The notes beneath the pieces were generated by a model, which searched no databases, was not told where the DNA came from, and saw nothing but the letters and a program-made list of their open reading frames with translations. From Variovorax guangxiensis (GTDB lineage: Bacteria > Pseudomonadota > Gammaproteobacteria > Burkholderiales > Burkholderiaceae_C): 64,000 nucleotides of DNA. A program made the position numbers and the translations under genes. Each line of letters opens with the position of its first letter. The stretch's first letter is position 1. This document shows positions 33,995 to 43,051 of this stretch, in pieces. The stretch spans positions 186,001 through 250,000 of the forward strand of contig NZ_RXFT01000008.1 of NCBI RefSeq assembly GCF_003952165.1, written 5' to 3'.

Positions 33995-34522
33995 ATGAGC
34001 AGCTACGAAGACGTGACCGACGTCACCATCCGCCCCTGGCGCCTCGAAGACTTCGATGCGGTGAAGGCCATCCTCGACGACACCTTCGCCGGCACCTGGC
34101 TGCCGCAGCTCACGCCCGAGGCCGCGAAGGCCTACCGCGACAGCGGCGCGCCGGTGGGCTACATCGACGAGAAGGGCCCGGCCTTCTTCGTGGCCGAGAT
34201 CGACGGCGAGGTGGTCGGCATGGTGCACTGGGAGCACGATTTCGTGCATGCCCTGCACGTGCCGGCCGCACACCAGCGCAAGGGCATCGCCCGGGCCCTG
34301 ATGGCCTTCGCCGAGGATGGCATGCGCGCTGACGGCGTGGCGCTGGCGCGCCTGGAGACCGACACCTTCAACACGCAGAGCCAGGGCTTCTATATCGCGC
34401 TCGGCTACCGCGAAGCCGACCGTTACCCCGATCTCGAATGGCACAGCGGTTTCACGACCATCCTGTACGTGAAGACGCTTTCTCCCCTTACCCCAACACA
34501 CTCCCCGAGGACACACCCATGA
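33995..34522 (+). CDS. GNAT-family N-acetyltransferase
   Basis: 175 aa, beginning 4 nt after the lrp stop. GNAT motif A is readable as ALHVPAAHQRKGIARALMAFAED (Q/RxxGxG/A type), followed by ETDTFNTQSQGFYIALGYREADRYP, the usual substrate-side strand. The C-terminal tail (SPLTPTHSPRTHP) looks unstructured and may simply reflect the overlap with the downstream start. Acceptor unknown; a small amine or amino acid is possible given the Lrp/dadA context. Confidence 0.83.
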   Translation: MSSYEDVTDVTIRPWRLEDFDAVKAILDDTFAGTWLPQLTPEAAKAYRDSGAPVGYIDEKGPAFFVAEIDGEVVGMVHWEHDFVHALHVPAAHQRKGIARALMAFAEDGMRADGVALARLETDTFNTQSQGFYIALGYREADRYPDLEWHSGFTTILYVKTLSPLTPTHSPRTHP

Positions 34523-34920
34523 GCATCTCGATCCGCCGCGACGGCATCACCGGCACGCGCCACATCCTGAAGATCCGCAACCACGAGATCCCGGTCGATG
34601 CTTCGCCCGCAGGCGGCGGCAGCGACGCCGGCCCGGAGCCGCACGACCTGTACGACGCATCGCTCGCGGCCTGCAAGGCGCTCACCGTGCTGATCTACGC
34701 GCGCCGCAAGGGCATTCCGGTGGAAGACATCGAAGTGGTGGTCGATCGCGACGACAGCGAGGAGCGCAAGGGCGTCTACCGCCTCAAGTCGGGCCTGCGC
34801 CTGAGCGGCAACCTCAGCGAGGCGCAGCGCGACGAACTGCTGCGCGTGGCCGGCAAGTGCCCGGTGCACAAGCTCATGACCGAGGTGAAGACCGAGATCG
34901 AGACCGGCTGGGCGGAGTGA
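34519..34920 (+). CDS. OsmC-family peroxide reductase-like protein
   Basis: 133 aa from the ATG at 34519, which overlaps the GNAT stop (ATGA). The paired cysteines of OsmC/Ohr proteins are present: SLAACKALTVLIYARRKG and AGKCPVHKLM. These proteins reduce organic or fatty-acid hydroperoxides using the two thiols. The GPEPHDLYDASLAAC segment is the family's characteristic helix start. Cytoplasmic; last gene of the lrp-led operon. Confidence 0.88.
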   Translation: MSISIRRDGITGTRHILKIRNHEIPVDASPAGGGSDAGPEPHDLYDASLAACKALTVLIYARRKGIPVEDIEVVVDRDDSEERKGVYRLKSGLRLSGNLSEAQRDELLRVAGKCPVHKLMTEVKTEIETGWAE

Positions 34921-34939
34921 GCCGGCTCCGGCCGGCCCA

Positions 34940-35287
34940 TTACTTTGCGGACCCTGTCCGCGTGCGCGCGGCCTCCACGCGCTTCGCATGGCGGCCGCCC
35001 CAGTCGGCCAGCGGCGCGAGCGCCGCATTGAGCGTGCCGCCCAGCTTCGTCTGCGAGTACTCCACGCGCGGCGGCACTTCGTGGAACACCTCGCGGTGGA
35101 CGATGCCGTCGGTCTCCATCTCGCGCAACTGCTGGATCAGCATCTTCTCGCTGATGTCGGGCAGCGCCCTCTTCAGCTCGCCGAAGCGCAGGGGCTGCAC
35201 GTGCAGCTCCCACAGGATGACGGCCTTCCACTTGCCGCCGATCACGTCGAAGGCGCAGCCGATGCCGGAGGTCTTCCTTGATTTCAT
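34940..35287 (-). CDS. HxlR-family transcriptional regulator
   Basis: 115 aa from the ATG at 35285-35287. The family pattern is clear: CAFDVIGGKWKAVILWELHVQPLRFGELKRALPDISEKMLIQQLREMETDGIVHREV. HxlR proteins are small winged-helix regulators that often sense aldehydes or redox state through an N-terminal cysteine, here CAFD. An upstream start at 35365 would add 26 residues and overlap the hydrolase stop by 10 nt, so operon coupling with the hydrolase is possible. Targets unknown. Confidence 0.85.
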   Translation of the reverse strand: MKSRKTSGIGCAFDVIGGKWKAVILWELHVQPLRFGELKRALPDISEKMLIQQLREMETDGIVHREVFHEVPPRVEYSQTKLGGTLNAALAPLADWGGRHAKRVEAARTRTGSAK

Positions 35288-35355
35288 CTCGATCCACTGG
35301 TGAATGCCTGCATCCGTGGCAGGCGGGTGGACATGTGCTCGCCATCCATCCTGGC

Positions 35356-36603
35356 TCAGGCCCATGTCATGAACTGGATGGCGCGCAGCACTTCGGCCTC
35401 GCGCTCCATGATGAAGTCGCCGTGGCTGGCATTGTCCAGCGTCAGGCGGTTCGTGGTTCTGAGCGAAGCTGCGAGCCGGTTCGAGTCCGAGATGCGTCCG
35501 CGGCGGAAGATGCTTATGTAGTCAGCGACGCTTTCTTGTGTCTTGGCATCCAGCGGCAGTTCCAGCCATGGAAACATGTCGCGGGGCTGCGAAGGCAGTG
35601 CAGTGACCACCAGCGAAGGTGCGCGCACTGACTCGTAGTCGGGCGAATAGGAATGGGCGGCTGTTTCCATGGCGTCATTCACTTCAGAGGGGGTGCCGGG
35701 ACTCACGCTCCCATCGGCAAGAATTTCGAGGCTGTCGCGCAGGTTCGCTTCCTGCACGGGGCCCCAATTCTTCGATATCCGGCGGGCGAATGCGATGGCG
35801 GCCTGCAGCGAGCGCGCGTCTTCCTGGGTCGGCTTGGGCTCCTCGAGCAGAAGGTTCTTCGGGGGCTCTTCGCCGACGCTGTCCGGGGTCGCCGTGTAGT
35901 CGAAGGTCGTGTCGAGGTAGATCAGGCCCTGCGTCCGCTCGGGATACAGGCCTGCGAAGCGGGTGAGTTCGTTGCCCGCGATCGAATGGCCTCCGAGCAC
36001 CGCCCGCTGAACGCCAAGCGCGTCGAGCACTGCCTTCAGGTCGGCGACGAGCGTATCGACGTCGTAGTACTGCGTGGCGGTCTTCTCGGGCAGCGGTTTG
36101 TCCGAGAGCCCATAGCCACGGCGGCTGGTCGCGATCACGCGCGACCTTGCGGACAGTCCGGCAGCAAGGCCGTCGAAGCTGCGTGCATTGGCACCGAGTC
36201 CGGGCAGAAACACGAAGACCGGGCCGCTGTTGCGGGATGGCTGCCAGTCGCGTACCTGCAGCGAGACGTCGGGGGAGTTTGATACCTTCAGGCGGAGGTC
36301 GATGACCGATGCCTTGATCTCGCCGCCATCGTTTGACGTGCTCGTGCCGCCAGCGGCCGCGGGGGTGGCCGGGGTGGCGCTCGATTGGGCGCCGGGTGCG
36401 GCGGGTGGAGGCGCGGCAGGGCTCTCGCCCAATCCCGCTCCGGTCCCTGGGCCGATGACGGCGCCGCCGTGGCTGCCGCCACCTCCGCAGGCAGCAAGCC
36501 CGGCGGCGCTGCCAAGCGCGATGACATGAAGAATTTCCCTTCGTCGCAGGAGACTGAGATTGTTGCGGTCGGGAGTGGCAGGCGGGGTGTGTGGTGGATT
36601 CAT
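35356..36603 (-). CDS. Alpha/beta-hydrolase lipoprotein
   Basis: 415 aa; GGAG 7 nt before the ATG at 36601-36603. A twin-arginine-like stretch (RRREIL) precedes the lipobox LAAC (Cys39). About 55 residues of Gly/Pro/Ala-rich linker follow before the hydrolase domain. Catalytic elements: oxyanion-hole region FLPGLGANARSFDG, nucleophile Ser207 in GGHSIAGNE, and a terminal histidine in DNASHGDFIM. It is an envelope-anchored esterase or related hydrolase of unknown substrate. Divergent from the first two-component system; its 3' neighbour is the HxlR regulator. Confidence 0.85.
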   Translation of the reverse strand: MNPPHTPPATPDRNNLSLLRRREILHVIALGSAAGLAACGGGGSHGGAVIGPGTGAGLGESPAAPPPAAPGAQSSATPATPAAAGGTSTSNDGGEIKASVIDLRLKVSNSPDVSLQVRDWQPSRNSGPVFVFLPGLGANARSFDGLAAGLSARSRVIATSRRGYGLSDKPLPEKTATQYYDVDTLVADLKAVLDALGVQRAVLGGHSIAGNELTRFAGLYPERTQGLIYLDTTFDYTATPDSVGEEPPKNLLLEEPKPTQEDARSLQAAIAFARRISKNWGPVQEANLRDSLEILADGSVSPGTPSEVNDAMETAAHSYSPDYESVRAPSLVVTALPSQPRDMFPWLELPLDAKTQESVADYISIFRRGRISDSNRLAASLRTTNRLTLDNASHGDFIMEREAEVLRAIQFMTWA

Positions 36604-36767
36604 TTCAATACTCCATTCGATGGGGGTGGGGCGATCGCCGCAGTGTCCCGGCCGCACCTGAAGACCTGCTTCGGTGTTCATGAAGATTTCCTGAAGTGCG
36701 GCCACATTGCTTGGCAGATACTTCCGCCACATTCCGGGGACGGAGTGTTCAGTTCACGTGGAGGCTC

Positions 36768-37451
36768 ATGAATCTCTTGCTTGTTGAGGACGACCTTGAC
36801 CTCGGCAACGGCGTGCGCATCGCGCTGGCCAATCAAGGCATGGACGTGGTGTGGGTGCGCAGGCTCGAAGACGCGCTGCGCACGCTCGAAGGCGGCACCT
36901 TCGACATGGTGCTGCTCGACCTCGGCCTGCCCGATGGCGACGGGCTCGACCTGCTGTTCCGCCTGCGCCGCGACCGCCAGATGCTGCCGGTGCTGGTGCT
37001 CAGCGCGCGCGACGCGCTCAACGACCGGCTGCGCAGCCTGGACGACGGCGCCGACGATTACCTGGTCAAGCCCTTCGCGCTGGCCGAGCTGCTGTCGCGC
37101 GTTCGTGCGCTCGCGCGCCGCAGCTACGGCTTCAACGACGAGACCATCCGCATGCGCGGGCTGGCGCTGCACGAGCCCACGCGCGGCGTGATCGTCGACG
37201 GGGAGCCCGTGGAGCTCTCGCGCTGCGAGTTCGACCTGCTGGCACTCCTGCTCAAGCGCACCGGCCGCGTGGTCACGCGCCGCGTGATGGAAGAGCAGGT
37301 GCTGCCCGGTGGCCAGGCCAACGGCAGCAATTCGCTCGAGGTGCACATCTCCAACCTGCGCAAGAAGATCGGCCAGGGCTACATCCGCACGGTGCGTGGC
37401 ATCGGCTACGTGATCGACGTGCAATCGCTGGCGCGGAGCACGCAGAAATGA
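36768..37451 (+). CDS. OmpR-family response regulator
   Basis: 227 aa; GGAGG just before the ATG at 36768. Receiver domain: acidic pair EDD, phospho-acceptor Asp in MVLLDLGLPDGDG, and Lys in LVKPF. C-terminal winged helix: SRCEFDLLALLLKRTGRVVTR...NSLEVHISNLRKKIG...IRTVRGIGYVID. The stop overlaps the kinase start (ATGA), so the two are made together. The QseB/PmrA/TctD subgroup is closest in style. Confidence 0.93.
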   Translation: MNLLLVEDDLDLGNGVRIALANQGMDVVWVRRLEDALRTLEGGTFDMVLLDLGLPDGDGLDLLFRLRRDRQMLPVLVLSARDALNDRLRSLDDGADDYLVKPFALAELLSRVRALARRSYGFNDETIRMRGLALHEPTRGVIVDGEPVELSRCEFDLLALLLKRTGRVVTRRVMEEQVLPGGQANGSNSLEVHISNLRKKIGQGYIRTVRGIGYVIDVQSLARSTQK

Positions 37452-38875
37452 TTCAGGCGCTGGCGCAGCGCTGGAAGAACTGGAAACAACCTTCCCTGAT
37501 GCGGCGCCTGCTGCTTGCGCAGATGGGCGTGGTCGCCCTGCTGTGGACCATGGCCATCGCGCTTCTGCTGTACGACTCCTACGAAGACCCCGAGCTGCTG
37601 AAGTTCGAGAAGATCTTCCAGACGGTGATTTCCATCGCGAAGAACACCGCCGACCGGCCCGACAAGCAGCAGGAGACGCTCGCCGCCTTCGACGCCGCGC
37701 TGCTCGAAACCATCGGCGACGGCGATGCGGCCTCCGACACCTCGCCCGTCATGCAGGTGTGGCAGGGCGACAGGCTGGTCTACCGCTCGACGGCGGCCGT
37801 GCCCGTCATCCTCAACACCGCGCCGAACCTTATCGAGACCGTGAAGGCGGGCAACCGCGAGTGGCGCGCGCGCACGATCGCCTCGCCCGACTCCGACATC
37901 CGCGTGATGTTGGCGGAGCCCAGCGTCTGGCGGCTCACCGTCACCGTGATGTATCGCGGCTACTACCTGCTGCCGCTGGTCATCAGCCTGCCTTTCCTGG
38001 TGTTTCCCGCATGGCTTTCGGTGCGCCTCGCGCTGCGGCCCTGGCGCCGCGTGAGCCAGGAGACCGCCGAGCGCGGGCCGGCCGACCTCACGCCGCTGTC
38101 GTACACCCCGCCGCACAAGGAGCTGCAGCCGCTGGTGCAGAGCATCAACAGCCTGCTGCAGCGGGTGCGCGACAGCACATCGCGCGAGCGCAGCCTGATC
38201 GCAGACGCCGCGCACGAGCTGCGGACGCCGCTGGCCGCGATGCGCGTGAACGTGGAGGCACTGAAGGAGCAGAGCACCGACGAGCACCAGCGCGAGCTCA
38301 TGGGCAACCTGCTGCGCAGCAACGACCGCGCGGCGCGCCTTGTGGGGCAGCTGCTGCAGCTGATGCGCAGCGACGCGGTCTCGGACAACACCCTGCCCGT
38401 GATGCTGTCGCTCGACGCGCTGGTGCAGGACCGGCTGGCCATGATCGAGAGCCTGGCCAGCTCGCGCAACATCGAGCTCGAGCTGGTCTGCGAAGACCGC
38501 GTGCCGGTGCTCGGCGAGCGCGAAAGCCTGGTTTCGATGATCGACAACCTCATCAACAACGCCATCAAGTACAGCCCGCCCGACGGTACGGTGGTCGTGC
38601 ATGTGTCGCGCGATGGCGAGCAGGCCCTGCTGACGGTGGCGGACCAGGGCCCCGGCGTGCCGGCCGCGCTGCGCGAGCGGGTGTTCGACCGTTTCTTCCG
38701 CAACCCCGACCAGAGCCAGAGCGGCAGCGGGCTGGGGCTGGCCATCGTCAAGTCGGTGGTCGACCGGCACGGCGGCGAGGTGGCGCTGGGCGAAACCGCG
38801 AGTGGCGGCCTGCTGGCCACCGTGCGCCTGCCGCTGGCTACCGCCGATGCGCCGCAACCCATGCTGTGCAGCTGA
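37448..38875 (+). CDS. Sensor histidine kinase
   Basis: 475 aa. Two transmembrane helices (about 20-42 and 172-195) flank a periplasmic sensor of about 130 residues. HAMP-like linker, then the H-box DAAHELRTPLAAMR, N-box NLINNAIKYSPP, and G-boxes DQGPGVP and GSGLGLAIVKSVV. Complete HK of the QseC/PmrB type, paired with the upstream regulator. The stimulus is unknown. Downstream comes lpxO, suggesting control of envelope modification. Confidence 0.93.
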   Translation: MIQALAQRWKNWKQPSLMRRLLLAQMGVVALLWTMAIALLLYDSYEDPELLKFEKIFQTVISIAKNTADRPDKQQETLAAFDAALLETIGDGDAASDTSPVMQVWQGDRLVYRSTAAVPVILNTAPNLIETVKAGNREWRARTIASPDSDIRVMLAEPSVWRLTVTVMYRGYYLLPLVISLPFLVFPAWLSVRLALRPWRRVSQETAERGPADLTPLSYTPPHKELQPLVQSINSLLQRVRDSTSRERSLIADAAHELRTPLAAMRVNVEALKEQSTDEHQRELMGNLLRSNDRAARLVGQLLQLMRSDAVSDNTLPVMLSLDALVQDRLAMIESLASSRNIELELVCEDRVPVLGERESLVSMIDNLINNAIKYSPPDGTVVVHVSRDGEQALLTVADQGPGVPAALRERVFDRFFRNPDQSQSGSGLGLAIVKSVVDRHGGEVALGETASGGLLATVRLPLATADAPQPMLCS

Positions 38876-38986
38876 AACGTTCGCCGGTGCATGGCAAAAA
38901 GGGGCCGAAGGGCATAAAGGGCGTGGTCAGCCCCGAATTGGGGCGAGGAATTACACTACCCGGCGCTGTTTACAGGACACTTTCCC

Positions 38987-39883
38987 ATGAAGTGGGTCAT
39001 TCTTGCCATCTTCGCGCTCAGCGCGCTCTACGTTCATTTCCGCGGCCAGGTACGGCATCGTTTCTTCAGGCAGCTCTCTGATCACTCGACCTTCCTGGCG
39101 CCGCTGAACGTCTTCATGTACCTTTTCTCGAAGGTGCCGGGTACGCCCTACCTGTCGCCTGCCGAGTTCCCCGAGATGCGCGTGCTCGAGGAAAACTGGG
39201 AAGTGATCCGCGAGGAAGCGCTGGCCATGCGCAACGGCGGCAGCATCAAGGCGTCGAGCCAGTTCAACGACGTGGGCTTCAACTCCTTCTTCAAGAGCGG
39301 CTGGAAGCGCTTCTACCTGAAGTGGTACGACGATGCGCACCCCTCGGCCGCCGTGCTGTGCCCGCGTACCACCGAGCTGCTGAAGGGCATCGGCACCATC
39401 AAGGCGGCCATGTTCGCCGAGCTGCCGCCGGGCAGCCGCCTCGTGCGCCACCGCGATCCCTTCGCCGGTTCGTTGCGCTACCACCTGGGCCTGTGGACGC
39501 CGGGCGTCGAGGGCTGCTACATCGACGTGGACGGCCAGCGCTACCACTGGCGCGACGGCGAGGCCGTGGTGTTCGACGAGACCTACATCCACTACGCCGA
39601 GAACACGACCGACCACGACCGCGTGATCCTGTTCTGCGACATCGAGCGCCCGCTGAAATACCGCTGGGCCAGCGCGGTCAACCGCTGGTTCGCGAAGAAC
39701 CTGCTGGCAGCCGCCGCGTCGCCCAACGATGCCGGCGACAAGACCGGCGGCATCAACCGCGCGTTCAAGTACATCTACCAGATCCGCGTGGTCGGCAAGC
39801 GCCTGAAGGCCTGGGACAAGCGCGTGTACTACCTCGTGAAGTGGGCCATCTTCGGCGGCCTGGCGCTCTGGATCTTCTGGTAA
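38987..39883 (+). CDS. lpxO: LpxO-type lipid A 2-hydroxylase (aspartyl/asparaginyl beta-hydroxylase family)
   Basis: 298 aa. Hydrophobic N-terminal (MKWVILAIFALSALYV) and C-terminal segments anchor it in the inner membrane, as in LpxO. The 2-oxoglutarate/Fe(II) core has the His of RLVRHRDPFAGSLRYHLGL and the second His in ETYIHYAEN, with the Arg-containing DHDRVILFCDIERP strand. LpxO hydroxylates the secondary acyl chain of lipid A. A small CCCC-GAATT-GGGG hairpin at 38931-38943 separates it from the kinase gene. It converges on the PAP2 gene with a 4-nt gap. Confidence 0.88.
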   Translation: MKWVILAIFALSALYVHFRGQVRHRFFRQLSDHSTFLAPLNVFMYLFSKVPGTPYLSPAEFPEMRVLEENWEVIREEALAMRNGGSIKASSQFNDVGFNSFFKSGWKRFYLKWYDDAHPSAAVLCPRTTELLKGIGTIKAAMFAELPPGSRLVRHRDPFAGSLRYHLGLWTPGVEGCYIDVDGQRYHWRDGEAVVFDETYIHYAENTTDHDRVILFCDIERPLKYRWASAVNRWFAKNLLAAAASPNDAGDKTGGINRAFKYIYQIRVVGKRLKAWDKRVYYLVKWAIFGGLALWIFW

Positions 39884-39887
39884 GGGC

Positions 39888-40586
39888 TCAGGCCTCGTTC
39901 CATGCCAGCCGGGCGCGCGCGGTGCCTGCCTGGCTCACGACGGCCGCCAGCAGCGTGCCGCCGAGCACGTCGAGCAGCACATGCTGGCGCGTCGCCAGCG
40001 TCGAATAGACGATTCCCAGGGCCCACAGCACATTGAGCACGCGCACCCAGGCCGGCGCGCGCACCTCGCGAAGCTGACGCTGCAGCAGCACCGCGGTGAA
40101 CACAGCGAAGGCCACGTGCAACGACGGGAAGGCATTGCCGCCCGCGTCGGCGTTCTTGAGGAACATCAGCGACGGGTATTGAGCCCAGTCGACCGCGAAT
40201 GCCGGCACCGTCGTCGGAAAGAACCAGAAGACCACCAGGCCCATGCCCGCCATCAGTGCGGCATCGCGCGCACAGGCGCGCAACTCGGCCCAGTCCTTGG
40301 CGAAGGCGGGCGGCAGCGAGATGTAGAACCACAGCGAGCCGTACAGGAGCATCGCCTCGTCGCTCACGCCCACCCAGTGATCGAGCGCGGTGAGCGGCAT
40401 CACGGTGGGCGGCGTCGGCGGGTTGTGCATCACCCAGAAGTAGAGGACGAAGAAGCCCGTGATGCCCGCCGTGGTGCCGATCATCTTCGCCACCCAATGC
40501 GTGGCGATGCGACGGCCCACTGCCCCGTACCAGGGTGTAGGACACGAGGAGGGGAAGGGTGAGGAGGGCGCGGCGCGACGGGTCAT
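39888..40586 (-). CDS. PAP2-family membrane phosphatase
   Basis: 232 aa with about six transmembrane helices. The PAP2 core motifs are PSLHVAFAVF (phosphatase motif 2, SxH type) and YSTLATRQHVLLDVLGG (motif 3, with R-x5-H-x3-D). Such enzymes remove phosphate from lipid phosphates, including undecaprenyl-PP, phosphatidic acid or lipid A. Its location between lpxO and a PmrAB-like pair suggests lipid A or lipid phosphate work. Start ATG at 40584-40586. Confidence 0.87.
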   Translation of the reverse strand: MTRRAAPSSPFPSSCPTPWYGAVGRRIATHWVAKMIGTTAGITGFFVLYFWVMHNPPTPPTVMPLTALDHWVGVSDEAMLLYGSLWFYISLPPAFAKDWAELRACARDAALMAGMGLVVFWFFPTTVPAFAVDWAQYPSLMFLKNADAGGNAFPSLHVAFAVFTAVLLQRQLREVRAPAWVRVLNVLWALGIVYSTLATRQHVLLDVLGGTLLAAVVSQAGTARARLAWNEA

Positions 40587-40712
40587 CGGCGTTGCAGCTT
40601 ATGCAACTGCATTGCGTGAACATTGCGCCGGTTGCAAAAAAGTCCTCTCCTAGAATGGCCGGCCCTGGCCTCTGCCAGGCCTTTCACTGGTCTCCCTTTT
40701 CTACGTACTCCC

Positions 40713-41408
40713 ATGCGAATCCTGCTCGTCGAAGACGAAGTCGATCTGGCTCAAGCCCTGGCCTCGGCGCTGCGGCAGAACCAGGCGGTGGTCGACGTGG
40801 CGGGCTCGCTGCGCGAAGCCGAAGACGCGGCGCTGTCGGCGCAGCACGACGTGATCGTGCTCGACCGTGGCCTGCCCGACGGCGACGGCCTCTCGCTAGT
40901 GGCCTTCCTGCGCCAGAACGACATTCCCGCCGCCGTGCTGGTACTCACAGCCATGACCGACGTGGCGGAACGCGTGCTGAGCCTCGACGGCGGCGCGGAC
41001 GACTATCTCGCCAAGCCCTTCTCCATGGACGAGCTCATGGCGCGCGTGCGTGCGCTGGCGCGGCGCCCCGCGGTGCGTGCGAACCTCGTCATGACGCTGG
41101 GGCAGCTGCGCTTCGACCATCACACGCGGCAGGCCCATGTCGGCGAAGAGTGCCTCACCCTGCCGCGCCGTGAGCTGCTGGTGCTGGAAGCGCTGCTGGA
41201 GCACCGTGGCCGTACCGTGCTGCGCGAGGCCATGCAGGACCGCGTGTACGGCCATGCGGACGACATCCAGTCGAACGCGCTCGACACGCACGTCTCTCGC
41301 CTGCGCTCCAAGCTCGACAAGGCCGGTGCGCAGGTCGAGATACATGCCATCCGCGGCGTGGGCTACCTGATCTGCGCGGCCCGCCCCGGCGGCATGACGG
41401 TCGCATGA
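40713..41408 (+). CDS. OmpR-family response regulator (PmrA/QseB-like)
   Basis: 231 aa from the ATG at 40713. Receiver: VEDE acidic pair, phospho-acceptor in VIVLDRGLPDGDG, LAKPF. Winged-helix DNA-binding domain: TLPRRELLVLEALLEHRGRTVLREAM...SNALDTHVSRLRSKLDKAGAQVEIHAIRGVGYLI. It overlaps the kinase gene (ATGA at 41405-41408). Divergent from the PAP2 gene, a likely target. Confidence 0.92.
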   Translation: MRILLVEDEVDLAQALASALRQNQAVVDVAGSLREAEDAALSAQHDVIVLDRGLPDGDGLSLVAFLRQNDIPAAVLVLTAMTDVAERVLSLDGGADDYLAKPFSMDELMARVRALARRPAVRANLVMTLGQLRFDHHTRQAHVGEECLTLPRRELLVLEALLEHRGRTVLREAMQDRVYGHADDIQSNALDTHVSRLRSKLDKAGAQVEIHAIRGVGYLICAARPGGMTVA

Positions 41409-42757
41409 GACAAGGCCTGCTCTCGCTGCGCTGGCAGCTGATCTGGAGCCTGATCCTCCTGCAGGTGGTGGTCGGCACGCTGGTGATGGGTGGCTTTCTC
41501 GGCCTGGCCTGGGTGCTGGGCCGCGTGGTCGACGAGACCGGGCAGGAGACCATCACGGCCATCCAGCGCGCGCTGGTGCGCGGCCCCGACGGAAAACTGG
41601 CGATCGAGCCCACGCCGGAGGTTCAGCGCCTGCGGGAGGCCGATCCTCCTTTCTGGTTCATCGCGCGTGACAGCCATGGCGCGGAGTTGCGCAACGGCGA
41701 CGTGCCTCCCAGCTACGCCAGGCTCTTCGATTCGCTCGACGGCATGGAGCGCATGGCCATCAACCCCGAGAGCGACAACACCCGGCCCAAGGCTCGTTTC
41801 GATCGCGTGGAAACGCGCGCGGGCCTGGTGGCTGTGATGACGCAGACGGGCAGCCCCCTGACCGTGAAGAACACGCTCAAGGGCACCGCCATCGCCTTCC
41901 TTTTCCTGGTGGCGCCGATGGCGCTGGTGACCTGCCTCGGCGTGATCCTGGCCACGCCCTTCGTCGTGAAGCGCGGCCTCAAGGGCGTGGTGGCCACGGC
42001 CGAGCATGCCGAGAGCATCGACGTGCACGAACGCACCACGCGGCTGCCGCTGGCCAATGTGGCGAGCGAGATCCGCCCGCTGGTCAACGCCGTGAACCGC
42101 GCCTTCGACCGGCTCAACGAAGGCTACGACCGGCAGGAGCGCTTCCTGGCCGACGCTGCGCACGAGCTGCGCACGCCCATCACCACGCTGCAGATCCATC
42201 TCGAAGGCCTGCAGGACGGCCCGCTCAAGGTGAAGCTCCTGCAGGCCTCGGCGCGGCTCGCCACGCTTGCCGAGCAGCTGCTCGACCTGCAGCGGCTGGA
42301 CCATGTGGCGGTGCAAGACCGCCAGCAGGTCGACCTGAAGGCGCTGTGCGAGCGCGTGGCGGGCGACATCGCGCCGCTGGCCATCATGAACCGCTGCACG
42401 CTGTCGGTGGAAGCGCCGAAGCCACTGTGGGTGCGCGGCGATGCGCCCTCGCTGGAGCGCGCGCTGAGCAACCTGATCCAGAACGCCATCGAGCACGGCG
42501 GGCAGGGCTGCGACATTCAGGTGCGGCTGTGGGAGCCCTCGGGCTTCGAGGTGCTCGACTCCGGCCCCGGCATTCCCGAGGCCGATCGCGAGCGCGTGGT
42601 GGCGCCATTCCACCGGCTGGTGCCGCGCGGGCGTGGCGCGGGGCTGGGCCTGCATCTGGTGGCCGAAGTGGCGCGCCTGCACGGCGGGCAGCTCACGATC
42701 GGGTCCAGCGAATCGGGTGGAGCGAAGATGCGGCTGGAGCTGAATCTCGACGCATGA
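41405..42757 (+). CDS. Sensor histidine kinase (PmrB/QseC-like)
   Basis: 450 aa. Helix 1 (WSLILLQVVVGTLVMGGFLGLAWVL), a periplasmic domain of about 110 residues, helix 2 (AIAFLFLVAPMALVTCLGVILA), then a HAMP-like linker, H-box DAAHELRTPITTLQ, N-box NLIQNAIEHGG and G-boxes DSGPGIP and GAGLGLHLVAEVA. Complete kinase, partner of the preceding regulator. Ligand unknown. Confidence 0.92.
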   Translation: MRQGLLSLRWQLIWSLILLQVVVGTLVMGGFLGLAWVLGRVVDETGQETITAIQRALVRGPDGKLAIEPTPEVQRLREADPPFWFIARDSHGAELRNGDVPPSYARLFDSLDGMERMAINPESDNTRPKARFDRVETRAGLVAVMTQTGSPLTVKNTLKGTAIAFLFLVAPMALVTCLGVILATPFVVKRGLKGVVATAEHAESIDVHERTTRLPLANVASEIRPLVNAVNRAFDRLNEGYDRQERFLADAAHELRTPITTLQIHLEGLQDGPLKVKLLQASARLATLAEQLLDLQRLDHVAVQDRQQVDLKALCERVAGDIAPLAIMNRCTLSVEAPKPLWVRGDAPSLERALSNLIQNAIEHGGQGCDIQVRLWEPSGFEVLDSGPGIPEADRERVVAPFHRLVPRGRGAGLGLHLVAEVARLHGGQLTIGSSESGGAKMRLELNLDA

Positions 42758-42770
42758 AGATCTGCCCACC

Positions 42771-42992
42771 ATGAACGCCATCGACCGGCTGCCCGAACCC
42801 ACGAACCTCGCCAGCGCGCAAGCGCTCATCGCGCGCTTGCAGGCAATGCTCGATGCCGAAGGGCTTGCGATGCGCGCGCCGCCGCCCGAGCCCACTACTT
42901 GCTGCGGGCGAGGCTGCAACGGCTGCGTGTGGGAAGGATGGCTGGCCGCCGTGGCCTACTGGCGCGACGAGGCCTCGCTGCTGCTCGGTTGA
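42771..42992 (+). CDS. Small Cys-rich oxidoreductase-like protein
   Basis: 73 aa, 13 nt after the kinase gene. The C-terminal half has the pattern PPPEPTTCCGRGCNGCVWEGW, that is CC-x3-C-x2-CVW, the signature of the small 'oxidoreductase-like' domain also found in eukaryotic mitochondrial proteins. The four cysteines may bind metal or a cofactor. No biochemical function is established for the bacterial forms. Confidence 0.75.
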   Translation: MNAIDRLPEPTNLASAQALIARLQAMLDAEGLAMRAPPPEPTTCCGRGCNGCVWEGWLAAVAYWRDEASLLLG

Positions 42993-43051
42993 CGGCTCGA
43001 ACGATGCCGGCATAGAGGGTCGGGCGCACGTTGCTGAACAGCATCTGGCTG

